This document shows, in pieces, positions 44,213 through 52,488 of a stretch of 64,000 nt of DNA (the stretch's first letter is position 1; each line of letters opens with the position of its first letter). The translations under genes and the position numbers were made by a program. Location: the NCBI RefSeq assembly GCF_044761665.1, contig NZ_JBIWCW010000015.1:11668-75667 (forward strand). The letters are read 5' to 3'. This DNA is from Peribacillus sp044761665. GTDB lineage: Bacteria > Bacillota > Bacilli > Bacillales > DSM-1321. Below the pieces are notes generated by a model that was given only the letters and a program-made list of their open reading frames with translations, searched no databases and was not told where the DNA came from.

Positions 44213-47098
44213 TTAATCTCTCACAATATAACATTTTCGAATCTTGTCGTTGCCCTTAGTCTCCACATAAACCTTATATGGTCCCACTTGATATACGTAT
44301 GTCGCGTTGTTCTTGATTAGTATCTCTTCAGTGAAGTTCTCCTTTGAACCATCGGAGTATAATTCTTTAACGCTGACTTTTAGTCTGTTCTGCTTACCAT
44401 TCAATTTCTCTACCGTAGCCAACGGCGTCGCACTGTCAACAGTGACTACCGGCAGAATTACCGCGCCAAGTATTTTTGTACCATCATAGATAACGACTGC
44501 ATAATTCGCGCCGGCATCAACATCTCTGCCTTTAACGCTGATTGTCGCTTTGCCTTTTGCGAATTTCGCGGAAGCTACTGAAACACCGTCCTTAACTAAT
44601 ACTGCTTTGGAACCGTCAGGGACATCTGCTGTGACGGGGATTTTGGCGTCACGCTCTCTCACAATACGCTCCACTGGGGCGAGACTATTTTCCACGCCAA
44701 GGTTCGTCGATTCTTCGTTTAAATAGTTGGACACGTACTCATAAAGCTTTACACGACTATTATCTGCATAGTTTTCCAATGGCCCCGTTCCTCCTTGGCC
44801 AACGAAACCGTTTTCATTTCCATGCAGCGCATATGTGTAATGGTTGGAACCCGTATGGGAAAATAGTGTTGTCTCGCCTGTATCGGGATCTATACCCGTG
44901 TTAAACCATACCGCTCGATCTAGTGCACGATCACCAATAGTCGTGTCTGTCCGTAAAGGAGCCGTATCGTCATTGCTCAAATCCCGCCACATAATAGTGG
45001 GGGCGACAAGGCCACCGTGAACCAGACTTAACATTGTGTAACCCTTGTATCCATTCGCTTTTGTGTATGGTCCCGGATCGGGGCTGGCACTCTCTTTAAA
45101 GATAAATCTCATATTATCCTGAATCTGCTTCGGCTCTTTAATCATATCGTCTTCTATGGTGACAGGAGTACCCGCAATCCCTCGTTTGGCGTTTGTCACA
45201 CCGCCAGTGGCCGGTACGGATGGTACATTCCTATTAGTCAGAGCCATACCTGAGTTGGATGAGACTACGATATAAGTTTTACCTGATTCGATCGTTTTGG
45301 CCAATCTCCAAAAACTTTCCGGAACATTGAAGTCTGTAACTCGCGCCGGAATAATGGGAGTCCAGTTTTGATCCCAAATCGATTTCTTCAAGGTCATTGT
45401 CTTCAAATCATCAGCGTCTATACTTTTATCTGTTTGAATAGTGAGCGTGCCACCTGTATGTTTGGGTAAGGGCTTAAATTCCTTACTGTTGAGCATGACC
45501 TGCTTACCGTCGTCCTGATTATAGAACGCCTGAAACAGTTTAAGTTTACTTTTACCATCGCTAAAACGGATATTGGCAGAGGAGCGGAATCCCGTATCCG
45601 TATAGTTTTGGTCCTTCTCCCATTCACCGGTCATATGCCCGAAGTTTATTGTATACTTCGTTGATATATTCGGATTTTCCTTCCTGGCTATCTCTACTGT
45701 CGCTACGGCTGGCTTCCCACCGCTCACCGCTCCACTAGCTGGGTCGAGCTTAACGCTGACGTCAACTTTATCGTCGTATTTGTGTGCGACATTGGAAGCG
45801 GAGAAATCAATGTTTGACACGCCCTTTGGTACGTTAACATCAAATTCGGTTTTGCCCTCGACATTGAAAACATCATCGCCGAATTTAAATGAGGTGAGCT
45901 TTGGCGGCGACTCATCAAGTCCTAGATAGGCCTCCGGATTTATTATGGCCCAATACGCTTCTTTAGGGGCACGCTTGGAGTCGAATGGCAGCGGGTAACC
46001 TGTGCTGCGCCAGCTGTTATTATCGGCCACACCCCAGAATGTAACGCGTTCTATATTATCGGAATACTTCTTATATAACATGAACAGCTTGGCGTACAAT
46101 ACCGCTTGCTCCTTCAATTGCTCTTTGGTGGGCGGAACCTCGGATGAAGTACCGTTAAATTGTACGTCGAGTTCGGTTATGCTAATCTCCAACCCGGTTT
46201 CACTATATATCTTTAAAACTTCCTCTAAATTATCCACATTGAGTCTGAGGTTGTAATGCCCTTGTATCCCGATGCCCTCAATCAATTTCCTGCCATTCGC
46301 TTCAGGGTGTTCATTCGCATATTTCTGGTTGAGCTCCTTGACCATTGAGGCAATTGCGATTGCTTTGTTTGGGATTTCTTCGTCGTTAAAATCATTGTAG
46401 TACAGAATGGCGTCCGGATCAGCCTCACGCGCGAACAAGAAGGAATCATAGATATAATCCCAACCGTTTCCGCCGTTAGCGTAAGCATCAAACCATCTGG
46501 AAGGACGTTCTATTGGATTAATGTCAGAGCGAAGAGCCTTGCGCCAGTCGGTCGGGTTCTCTGGATTATCCCTCATTGCTTCATTAACAACGTCCCAGGT
46601 GTCGAGCTTATAAGAACCCTGACTATAGTGCCCGGCGATTGTAGAAATATACTTTTGTAAGCTCGCCCGGGCCTCGGTATAATTCAGACCAGCCGGCGGC
46701 CAACCAGCCGACTGATTATGCCACGCCAACGCATGTCCAATCGTATAGAAACCGTCAGCTTTAACTTGGGTTAACAATTTGTCGGCTGCTGTGAATGACG
46801 GATTGCTAGTTGCATTGGGCCATATCGAGTCCGGTTTCGTAGCATTTTCAGGCGTCAGCGCATTATAGTGGAACTTCATAAAATCATACTTCGCTGAATC
46901 GGTTAAGTCGCCCGGACTTACAGTATTCCCGATAAGAAAATAGTCTTTGTAGACATCTTTCAGTGACACAACCTCTGCCTTCGCCTTATCATCGGCCGCC
47001 TGGGCAATGGCTCCCTGCATGGCGGTACCGATGAAAAAAACCATCGTAAAAGCAAGCGTTAGAAAAGAAATCAGTCGTTTTCTAGCTTTTTTCTTCAA
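44213..47098 (-). CDS. Secreted GH10 endo-1,4-beta-xylanase with long uncharacterised C-terminus
   Basis: A 961-aa exported enzyme (TTG start). A signal peptide ends near residue 34 (AQA). The GH10 barrel covers about 45-395, with acid/base Glu173 in WDVVNEAM, nucleophile Glu309 in ISITELDVQ, and substrate-site HALAWHNQ and FWGVADNNSW. It cuts xylan outside the cell. The remaining 560 residues are unusual: an Ig-like segment (400-490), then a region with GKTYIVVSSNSGMALTNRN (near 620) and GSNHYTYALHGNENG, and a final beta domain (about 850-961). No standard CBM is obvious. It lies alone between remnants, suggesting transfer, perhaps from a Paenibacillus-like source. Confidence 0.9.
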   Translation of the reverse strand: MKKKARKRLISFLTLAFTMVFFIGTAMQGAIAQAADDKAKAEVVSLKDVYKDYFLIGNTVSPGDLTDSAKYDFMKFHYNALTPENATKPDSIWPNATSNPSFTAADKLLTQVKADGFYTIGHALAWHNQSAGWPPAGLNYTEARASLQKYISTIAGHYSQGSYKLDTWDVVNEAMRDNPENPTDWRKALRSDINPIERPSRWFDAYANGGNGWDYIYDSFLFAREADPDAILYYNDFNDEEIPNKAIAIASMVKELNQKYANEHPEANGRKLIEGIGIQGHYNLRLNVDNLEEVLKIYSETGLEISITELDVQFNGTSSEVPPTKEQLKEQAVLYAKLFMLYKKYSDNIERVTFWGVADNNSWRSTGYPLPFDSKRAPKEAYWAIINPEAYLGLDESPPKLTSFKFGDDVFNVEGKTEFDVNVPKGVSNIDFSASNVAHKYDDKVDVSVKLDPASGAVSGGKPAVATVEIARKENPNISTKYTINFGHMTGEWEKDQNYTDTGFRSSANIRFSDGKSKLKLFQAFYNQDDGKQVMLNSKEFKPLPKHTGGTLTIQTDKSIDADDLKTMTLKKSIWDQNWTPIIPARVTDFNVPESFWRLAKTIESGKTYIVVSSNSGMALTNRNVPSVPATGGVTNAKRGIAGTPVTIEDDMIKEPKQIQDNMRFIFKESASPDPGPYTKANGYKGYTMLSLVHGGLVAPTIMWRDLSNDDTAPLRTDTTIGDRALDRAVWFNTGIDPDTGETTLFSHTGSNHYTYALHGNENGFVGQGGTGPLENYADNSRVKLYEYVSNYLNEESTNLGVENSLAPVERIVRERDAKIPVTADVPDGSKAVLVKDGVSVASAKFAKGKATISVKGRDVDAGANYAVVIYDGTKILGAVILPVVTVDSATPLATVEKLNGKQNRLKVSVKELYSDGSKENFTEEILIKNNATYVYQVGPYKVYVETKGNDKIRKCYIVRD

Positions 47099-47460
47099 AA
47101 AATCATTCCCCTCTCTCCTTCGAATCTGCTATTCTCCCTTTTTCTCTCCGTCCTATCTGCTCGATATTCTTGTTGCTACACTACCATTCACCCCCTCTTT
47201 TCTTTTTCGTCTTAATAAACCGCATGCAACTGGTAGTATTTGACACAAACCATTTAATTCCTCCTTATTCTCACAACGATGACTCGAAAAAAGGGGTGTC
47301 CCACCGTTCTATGAACCGATGGACTAATAAGCAAAGAGCTAGGATAAGCGCATGGCAGGAGCAAATTCTTGCTATATCATGAAAGCTATAGTATATTAGT
47401 TGACGCATCAATTATTGAGCTATCAATTATTATGCCGTACGTAAGAAAAGAGGGTGTGTC
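47099..47460. other. Divergent region between xylanase and marR-type gene
   Basis: Leader of the xylanase (GAGGGGA ribosome site) and of the MarR gene. The direct repeat at 47407-47431 is the only clear element; the rest holds no gene I can support. Confidence 0.5.
47400..47431 (+). promoter_or_regulatory. TTGACG box and direct repeat before the MarR gene
   Basis: TTGACG at 47400-47405 overlaps two copies of ATCAATTATT (47407-47416 and 47422-47431), 15 bp apart. Position and spacing suit an autoregulatory operator; no good -10 is seen. Confidence 0.4.
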
Positions 47461-47889
47461 TTGACGAATTCATGTTCGAATGAATCCTTTATTTTATATC
47501 TCATGAAGTGCCTGAACAAACAGATCAGTTCGAAATTCGAAAGTTGTACGGGCATTAGTCAATCGAGACATGATATCTTATATCATCTTTATCAAGTGGA
47601 TGAAATCAGTCAAACAGCGCTTCAAAAAGAGGTTAACATTGACGCTGCAGCGATCACCCGGCATTTAAAACAACTTGAAGCGACTGGAATGATTGTAAGA
47701 CGCAAAGACCCGGAAGATAATCGATTTACTCTTGTCTGCCTTTCCGATCATGGGCGCAAACAAATCATACTCTACCAAGCGGAAAAGGCTCGTTTTGTCA
47801 CGATGATGCTCAAAGATTTCAAAGAAGAAGAACGTCAAGAGTTAGCGGATATGCTGACGCGCATTCAAAAGAACATAAACGCTGTTTAA
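47461..47889 (+). CDS. MarR family transcriptional regulator
   Basis: A 142-aa winged-helix dimer from a TTG start after AGAGGGTG. The helix-turn-helix is seen in ISQTALQKEVNIDAAAITRH, with wing MIVRRKDPEDNRFTLVCLSD; N- and C-terminal helices form the dimer interface. One cysteine (residue 4), one near 18 and one near 28 could be redox-sensing, but this is a guess. It precedes a YgiN-like monooxygenase by 106 bp on the same strand, a common pairing in which MarR controls the enzyme. Confidence 0.9.
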   Translation: MTNSCSNESFILYLMKCLNKQISSKFESCTGISQSRHDILYHLYQVDEISQTALQKEVNIDAAAITRHLKQLEATGMIVRRKDPEDNRFTLVCLSDHGRKQIILYQAEKARFVTMMLKDFKEEERQELADMLTRIQKNINAV

Positions 47890-47995
47890 CACTTTTAACT
47901 AGTCCGAAACACCCTGAACTACCTAATAGCCTAGCTTGCTGATGTATGGCTATGAGACAAGACAATATGCATAACTAAAGAGAGGATGACATTTA

Positions 47996-48295
47996 ATGAT
48001 TATCATTCATGCCGTATTTAACATTATTCCAGAAAAACAAGAGGCATTTCTAGAGGAGATTCAACCGCTAATCGCAGCTTCAAGGGCGGAAAGTGGAAAC
48101 ATTTCTTACAATCTTCATAAAGCAATTGAAAAAGACAATGAATTTACTATGGTAGAAGTTTGGCAAGACCAACTCGCGGTTGCAAGCCATAATTCAAGCG
48201 AGCACTTCACTTCGTTTGTAGGGAAAGCTAAAGAATTCCTCTCATCACCTCTACAGGTTAGCGCATTCGATGGACAACCATTAAAAATGGGTTGA
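47996..48295 (+). CDS. Antibiotic biosynthesis monooxygenase (ABM) domain protein, YgiN-like
   Basis: A 99-aa ferredoxin-like alpha+beta barrel dimer: start IIIHAVFNIIPEKQEAFLEE, middle SGNISYNLHKAIEKDNEFTM and VEVWQDQLAVASHNSSEHF carry the ABM hallmarks. Relatives act as quinol monooxygenases or in handling of reactive aromatic compounds. It probably shares regulation with the preceding MarR gene. A terminator follows directly. Substrate unknown. Confidence 0.88.
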   Translation: MIIIHAVFNIIPEKQEAFLEEIQPLIAASRAESGNISYNLHKAIEKDNEFTMVEVWQDQLAVASHNSSEHFTSFVGKAKEFLSSPLQVSAFDGQPLKMG

Positions 48296-48297
48296 AA

Positions 48298-48340
48298 AAT
48301 AAGAGTTGCCGCTTCATAAAACAAGCGGCTTCTCTTATTT
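48298..48340 (+). terminator. Terminator after the ABM monooxygenase gene
   Basis: AATAAGAG..GCCGCTT pairs with AAGCGGC..CTCTTATT around a short loop and is followed by TTGTC; a strong, nearly perfect 15-bp stem. Confidence 0.8.
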
Positions 48341-48365
48341 GTCATACGCGTTTCTCCAACAAGCG

Positions 48366-48398
48366 AGTGGGCCTCTCGAAGATCCGAGAGGCCCCACT
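48366..48398 (-). terminator. Hairpin downstream of adeC
   Basis: AGTGGGCCTCTCG with CGAGAGGCCCCACT, a strong stem 8 nt past the adeC stop. A proper U-tract is missing, so termination may be weak. Confidence 0.55.
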
Positions 48399-48405
48399 AT
48401 TTCAC

Positions 48406-50115
48406 TTATACACTTACATCCACAAACGTAAATCTATCCACATCAAACAATCCTTGATTCGTAAGCTTTAACGAAGGAATAACTGGCAAAGCCAAGAAGG
48501 ATAATGTCAGTAAAGGTGAGAATTTATCCGTAATGCCAAGGGTTGATAGTGCAATCAGCAATTGGCTGTATTGCTGATTCAATTCTTCTGGTGAGATGGT
48601 CGTCATCAATCCTGCCACAGGCAATGATAATGAAGCGATTGTCTCTCCATTACAAGCAATTGAAATACCCCCGCCAATTTTCTCAAGTTCCCTGATTGCC
48701 GTATCCATATCTTCATCATTCTTTCCGATGCAGATAATATTGTGCGAATCATGAGCAATGGTTGTAGCAATCGCTCCTTTTTGCAGACGGAAGCCCTTCA
48801 CAATGCCAACGCCGACACTTCCTGTACCTTTATGTCTTTCGACCACAGCCATTTTCACAAAATCCTCTTCTTCGCTTGGAACAAACAGGCCATTGTCAAC
48901 CGGTACCTTGTATTGCGCTTTTTTCGTCACGATTGAATTAGGAATGATTTCAATAACCCTAGCTATCTCAGAAGTCAAAGGCAGACGTAAAAGTTCTTTA
49001 GAGTAATTTCCCAATATAACGGTATTTTCAAAAGATGCTTCTTTCACTTGCTCTTTTTGTTCTTCGTAGCGGATGCCGTTTAACCAAACAGAATGTATAT
49101 CAAATTCTTCGATTCCATTTAATAAAATAAAATCAGCATCATAGCCAGGCGCAATGGCCCCTTTTCCTTTTAAATGATAGCATTGAGCAGCATTAAGCGA
49201 AGCCATCCTCATTATAGAATAGATATCGATTCCGGCCTTCAAGCATTCACGCACATGATAATCGATGCTTCCCTCTTCCATTAGATCATCGATATGCTTA
49301 TCATCTGTACAAAACATCAACCGATGCGAAAGCTCTTTCCTGTAGCCGGCTAACAAATCATGAAGATTGCGGGCAGCAGAGCCTTCACGAAGCATCACAT
49401 ACATACCTCTTCTGACACGTTCAATCATTTCCTCTGGTTTTACGCATTCATGATCCGTTGTAATTCCCGCAGTTAAATAGGCATTAATATCTTTTCCACT
49501 TAAACTGGCACCATGTCCATCAATCGGAGCATTGTTGATCATGGCACCTGACAGCTTGGCAAGGATATCTTCCTGCCCTGATAATACTGCCGGGAAATCC
49601 ATCACTTCCGCCAAGCCAAGCACAAGCTCATGATTATAAAGAGGCGCAAGATCCGAAGCCGACAGAGTCGCTCCATTGTCCTCAAAGGAAGTTGCCGGGA
49701 CACAAGAAGGCAGTTGGTAACGATAATTCAATAGACAGTTTTCACTGTCCTTCAACATCCATTCTATTCCCTTTAACCCTTGGACATTTGCGATTTCATG
49801 AGGATCTGTGATAATAGTTGTAATTCCTCGCGGTAAAACAGCCTTCTGAAATTGGGAAGGAGAAAGCATACTAGACTCGATGTGGACGTGTGAATCAATC
49901 AAACCCGGAACCATTGTATAAGGCGTGCCATCGATTTCTTCCTTACCATCATACTGGCCAATCCCTACGAACTTACCATTATGAATGGCAACGTCTGCAC
50001 GCTCCATTTCATCCGTGAATACATTGATTATTTGAACATTTTTAATGACTAGCTCCGGTAAAGTGACATTCCTTGCTGCTAGAATTTGAGATTTGATCTG
50101 TTGTGGGGTTTTCAT
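48406..50115 (-). CDS. adeC: Adenine deaminase
   Basis: Converts adenine to hypoxanthine and ammonia for purine salvage. A 569-aa amidohydrolase from the ATG at 50115, with AGGAGG 6 nt upstream; an ATG 15 nt further out lies in that site. Binuclear-metal motifs are seen: GLIDSHVHIESSM and TDPHEIANV in the N-terminal half, then AEVMDFP, DGHGASLSG and TDDKHIDDL. The C-terminal adenine-deaminase domain covers about 400-569. Length matches B. subtilis AdeC (577 aa). Its leader carries a purine-riboswitch-like aptamer. Confidence 0.95.
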   Translation of the reverse strand: MKTPQQIKSQILAARNVTLPELVIKNVQIINVFTDEMERADVAIHNGKFVGIGQYDGKEEIDGTPYTMVPGLIDSHVHIESSMLSPSQFQKAVLPRGITTIITDPHEIANVQGLKGIEWMLKDSENCLLNYRYQLPSCVPATSFEDNGATLSASDLAPLYNHELVLGLAEVMDFPAVLSGQEDILAKLSGAMINNAPIDGHGASLSGKDINAYLTAGITTDHECVKPEEMIERVRRGMYVMLREGSAARNLHDLLAGYRKELSHRLMFCTDDKHIDDLMEEGSIDYHVRECLKAGIDIYSIMRMASLNAAQCYHLKGKGAIAPGYDADFILLNGIEEFDIHSVWLNGIRYEEQKEQVKEASFENTVILGNYSKELLRLPLTSEIARVIEIIPNSIVTKKAQYKVPVDNGLFVPSEEEDFVKMAVVERHKGTGSVGVGIVKGFRLQKGAIATTIAHDSHNIICIGKNDEDMDTAIRELEKIGGGISIACNGETIASLSLPVAGLMTTISPEELNQQYSQLLIALSTLGITDKFSPLLTLSFLALPVIPSLKLTNQGLFDVDRFTFVDVSV

Positions 50116-50214
50116 CTTATTCCTCCTCATTGTGTTTGAAAGGAAAAATAAGCAAGGAAGAACCGTATATAAACATAATATAGCTGTTTATTATACAGTC
50201 TGTACTTATATATT

Positions 50215-50283
50215 CCCGTAGACGAACTAATTAAGTGGTTAGTTTGTAGAAACTCCTGGACCATATTTCCAAGATTATACGAG
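50215..50283 (-). promoter_or_regulatory. Purine-riboswitch-like aptamer upstream of adeC
   Basis: Minus strand: P1 CTCGTA/TACGGG, then TAATC, P2 with loop AATATGG (TTGG.../...CCAG), J2/3 AGTTTCTAC, and P3 AACTAA/TTAGTT with a CCACTTA loop supplying the CC that pairs with loop-2 GG. J3/1 is TCTACGGG where the consensus has ACTA: position 74 is C (guanine/hypoxanthine type), but 73 is U instead of A. No textbook terminator follows before the adeC ribosome site. Aptamer identity is likely; ligand and mechanism are inferred. Confidence 0.75.
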
Positions 50284-50406
50284 TTGATTTTTATGATATA
50301 TCGCTTTTATGTGTAAACCTTTTTATGCATTCTAACAACGCCTGAAATGTTAGTCAATGATAATCTTTTACAATTATCTGTTTATCTGTATGTAACTAAA
50401 TAAATG

Positions 50407-50450
50407 AAAAAAAGAGGCCTCCCACAAGTTCAGTGAACTCATGAAAAGTA
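50407..50450. repeat. Dispersed hairpin repeat, copy B
   Basis: AAAAAAAGAGGCCTCCCACA, then AGTTCAGTGAACTCATGAAAAG. It shares the AGGCCTCCCA and GTTCAGT core with copies A and C; its TTCAGTGAA centre is palindromic. Confidence 0.6.
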
Positions 50451-50508
50451 AAAAACCTTGAAAGGCATTTAGCCAATCAAGGTAATAAGATTCATAGAAA
50501 CAAAAATA

Positions 50509-50655
50509 TCACAATTGTGTTCTACAAAACACTGTATCAATAGAATCGAGCAATAATTTAGGTTCAAACGAACAATCTTTTAAAGTTGAACCTCCATCAA
50601 TTACACCTAGCATGTTTGAAATAGTATCAATAATGGTTTGTTCAATTATCTTCAT
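50509..50655 (-). CDS. Small ORF of 48 aa, probably a remnant
   Basis: Begins MKIIEQTIIDTISNMLGVID and ends in DTVFCRTQL. The composition is protein-like (not low complexity) and it resembles the start of a longer soluble protein, cut off by a stop. No strong ribosome site. It lies between adeC and the SUKH/LXG locus on the same strand as the toxin, so it might be the remains of a further immunity gene. Family not recognised. Confidence 0.3.
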   Translation of the reverse strand: MKIIEQTIIDTISNMLGVIDGGSTLKDCSFEPKLLLDSIDTVFCRTQL

Positions 50656-50888
50656 TCATGTTATCCAAAACATAAATGTCTCATCAAAAAACGAAAAACA
50701 CCAGTTACCTAATAGGCAATCAAGCGCTTTACAGTTAGCAACATAAAATACTCCATTAGATTAAAACGGCATCTCGCATGGCAATCTATTATAAACAAAA
50801 TATCATTATACAAACTCTTGATGCTACATCCATCAAGGGTTGGTGATTATAAGCCATTTCATTTATAATTTCTTTTTATTTATCCATC

Positions 50889-51338
50889 TTAAAAATCTTC
50901 CTCCCATGCTTCTTTTGCATCCAACAACCTTTGTGAAAAAAACTCATAAAAATCTTTTGCTGTATAGTAGTCATCAAGCCCCCCTGGTCTATTCCACGCT
51001 ATTACCGGGCACTCGTTATTCTCCATCTCACTGATATATAGACAATAAGCATATTCTCCAGCATCTTCAATAACTACTAAATCTTTGTCCATTCCTAAAT
51101 CTCTATATCTCTTTGTATTAACAACAACAGTAGCTCTATTAGAATTAGCCACCCCTAAAATATTAACTCCATATAACCCACCAGAACCATATGTAGTTAA
51201 AAACCACTTATAACTTTCTGGTAGTTCCACCCCTAGCACATTTTGGATAGAAATAATTTGACTTTCATCTACTCCACCTGTAAAGTCATCTGATTCCTTA
51301 TTTTCATTAATAAAGTGTAATAATTCCTCTTTATTCAA
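50889..51338 (-). CDS. SMI1/KNR4 (SUKH) family immunity protein
   Basis: A 149-aa SUKH-fold protein (TTG start after GGAGGA). The N-terminal ISIQNVLGVELPESYKWFLT, followed by TYGSGG, is the family signature, and the middle has VIEDAGEYAYCLYISE. SUKH proteins are immunity factors for polymorphic toxins, often nucleases. It starts 14 nt after the HNH-type toxin part, on the same strand, as expected for its cognate immunity gene. Protection against this nuclease is inferred from position. Confidence 0.88.
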   Translation of the reverse strand: MNKEELLHFINENKESDDFTGGVDESQIISIQNVLGVELPESYKWFLTTYGSGGLYGVNILGVANSNRATVVVNTKRYRDLGMDKDLVVIEDAGEYAYCLYISEMENNECPVIAWNRPGGLDDYYTAKDFYEFFSQRLLDAKEAWEEDF

Positions 51339-51352
51339 TCAAGGTTCCTCCT

Positions 51353-52426
51353 TTACAAATCACTTTTATCTATTTGTTTAGCTCGCCATCTCCAATATTT
51401 ACTTCTAAAGTTATCATATTGCTTTTTTAATACAGGGTCATTTCTAAAGCTCCCGCCATTCTCCACCAACCCATGCAAAATTTTATTATATTCATCATGC
51501 ATACTTGCAGGAATTTCTACCATTGATCCTGGCTCTCTTTGGATTAAATGATGAAGTTCTATAATCGTTCCATCTTTCCAAATCGGTGCTCTTCCTTTTT
51601 TCATTAATTGAAAATTTGTCATTCCAGATTCAGGATCGATTCTCTTATAATCGATATCAATTCTTTGAAAAACCCGTCTGCTAATATCTCTTTCTTCTCT
51701 ATTAACCTTTGTTGCCCCAGTATATTCCACAGCTTTATAGTTTTTATACTTTTTACCCGTACCCTTACCATTAATTTCAGTTTCTACTCTCGCCATTGAG
51801 ATTAGCTGTTCTTTTAACCCCGCACTATTTACTGCATTATAAGGGACGCCTCCAGCCATTACTAGTTGGTTTCTAGGATTGTATGGCAAAAGATTAGCAA
51901 TAGAACCAGGTAATTCTTTCGCCTTCACAGTTCCTTTCACTGCAGCCGTTTTGGTGGTTGCTACCCCGGTTTTAGTGACAGTTCCCGCGCCTTTAGTTCC
52001 TACTACTGAGGTTGCCACTGTTCCTATTGCATAGGAGACCCAGTGAGCCCGTGAATAAGTATCACCATTTACCATGTCACGTTCGTAGGAGTCTTTGATA
52101 GATTTGGAAATATATTCATAGGTATGAACAGGGTGGACGATAGAATTGGCCATTCCTTTAAGGCTCTCTCCTGGATTTGTGACAAAATTCCACGTTCCGA
52201 CTACAAAGTCTTTTCCTGCATCGTAAAGGCCTACTCCCACTCCTTTTGCAATCTCTGTCGTTTGTCTATTTGTCTCTAATTGTATAGCATATTGCTGTTG
52301 ATTAGGTTCTAAATTTTCATACCCAATCTTATTAGCTATTTTGAGGAACTTATCTGGATCTGTAACGGAATCAAGCTGTGCTTTCAAGTCTTTCATCAGA
52401 CGTTTTTCTGCTTCCTCTTTCTTCAC
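51353..52426 (-). CDS. C-terminal part of an LXG polymorphic toxin: LHH/HNH-type nuclease
   Basis: A 357-aa frame (GTG start as drawn) containing a pretoxin linker with hydrophobic helices (residues 55-145) and, at the end, an LHH-family HNH/EndoVII nuclease. The nuclease motif is IIELHHLIQREPGS (His292, His293) with further His310 and His318. The open frame extends upstream of this start to about 52496 without a stop. The upstream neighbour ends in an LXG domain there. The two are almost certainly one gene split by a 1-base frameshift near 52487-52500. Nuclease residues intact; on its own this part lacks the secretion domain and a ribosome site. Confidence 0.8.
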   Translation of the reverse strand: MKKEEAEKRLMKDLKAQLDSVTDPDKFLKIANKIGYENLEPNQQQYAIQLETNRQTTEIAKGVGVGLYDAGKDFVVGTWNFVTNPGESLKGMANSIVHPVHTYEYISKSIKDSYERDMVNGDTYSRAHWVSYAIGTVATSVVGTKGAGTVTKTGVATTKTAAVKGTVKAKELPGSIANLLPYNPRNQLVMAGGVPYNAVNSAGLKEQLISMARVETEINGKGTGKKYKNYKAVEYTGATKVNREERDISRRVFQRIDIDYKRIDPESGMTNFQLMKKGRAPIWKDGTIIELHHLIQREPGSMVEIPASMHDEYNKILHGLVENGGSFRNDPVLKKQYDNFRSKYWRWRAKQIDKSDL

Positions 52427-52488
52427 TTTCAGATATTCTTCATTCTCTTTTTTTCTTACTTCGACATTTTTAAAAACTTCGCTATTTT

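Larger units (their letters stand above)
50284..50888. other. Gap with dispersed repeat and small ORF remnant
   Basis: Besides the repeat copy at 50407-50450 and the 48-codon frame at 50509-50655, the stretch 50660-50888 holds only AT-rich sequence and the 3' flank of the SUKH gene. No further gene is visible. Confidence 0.45.
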
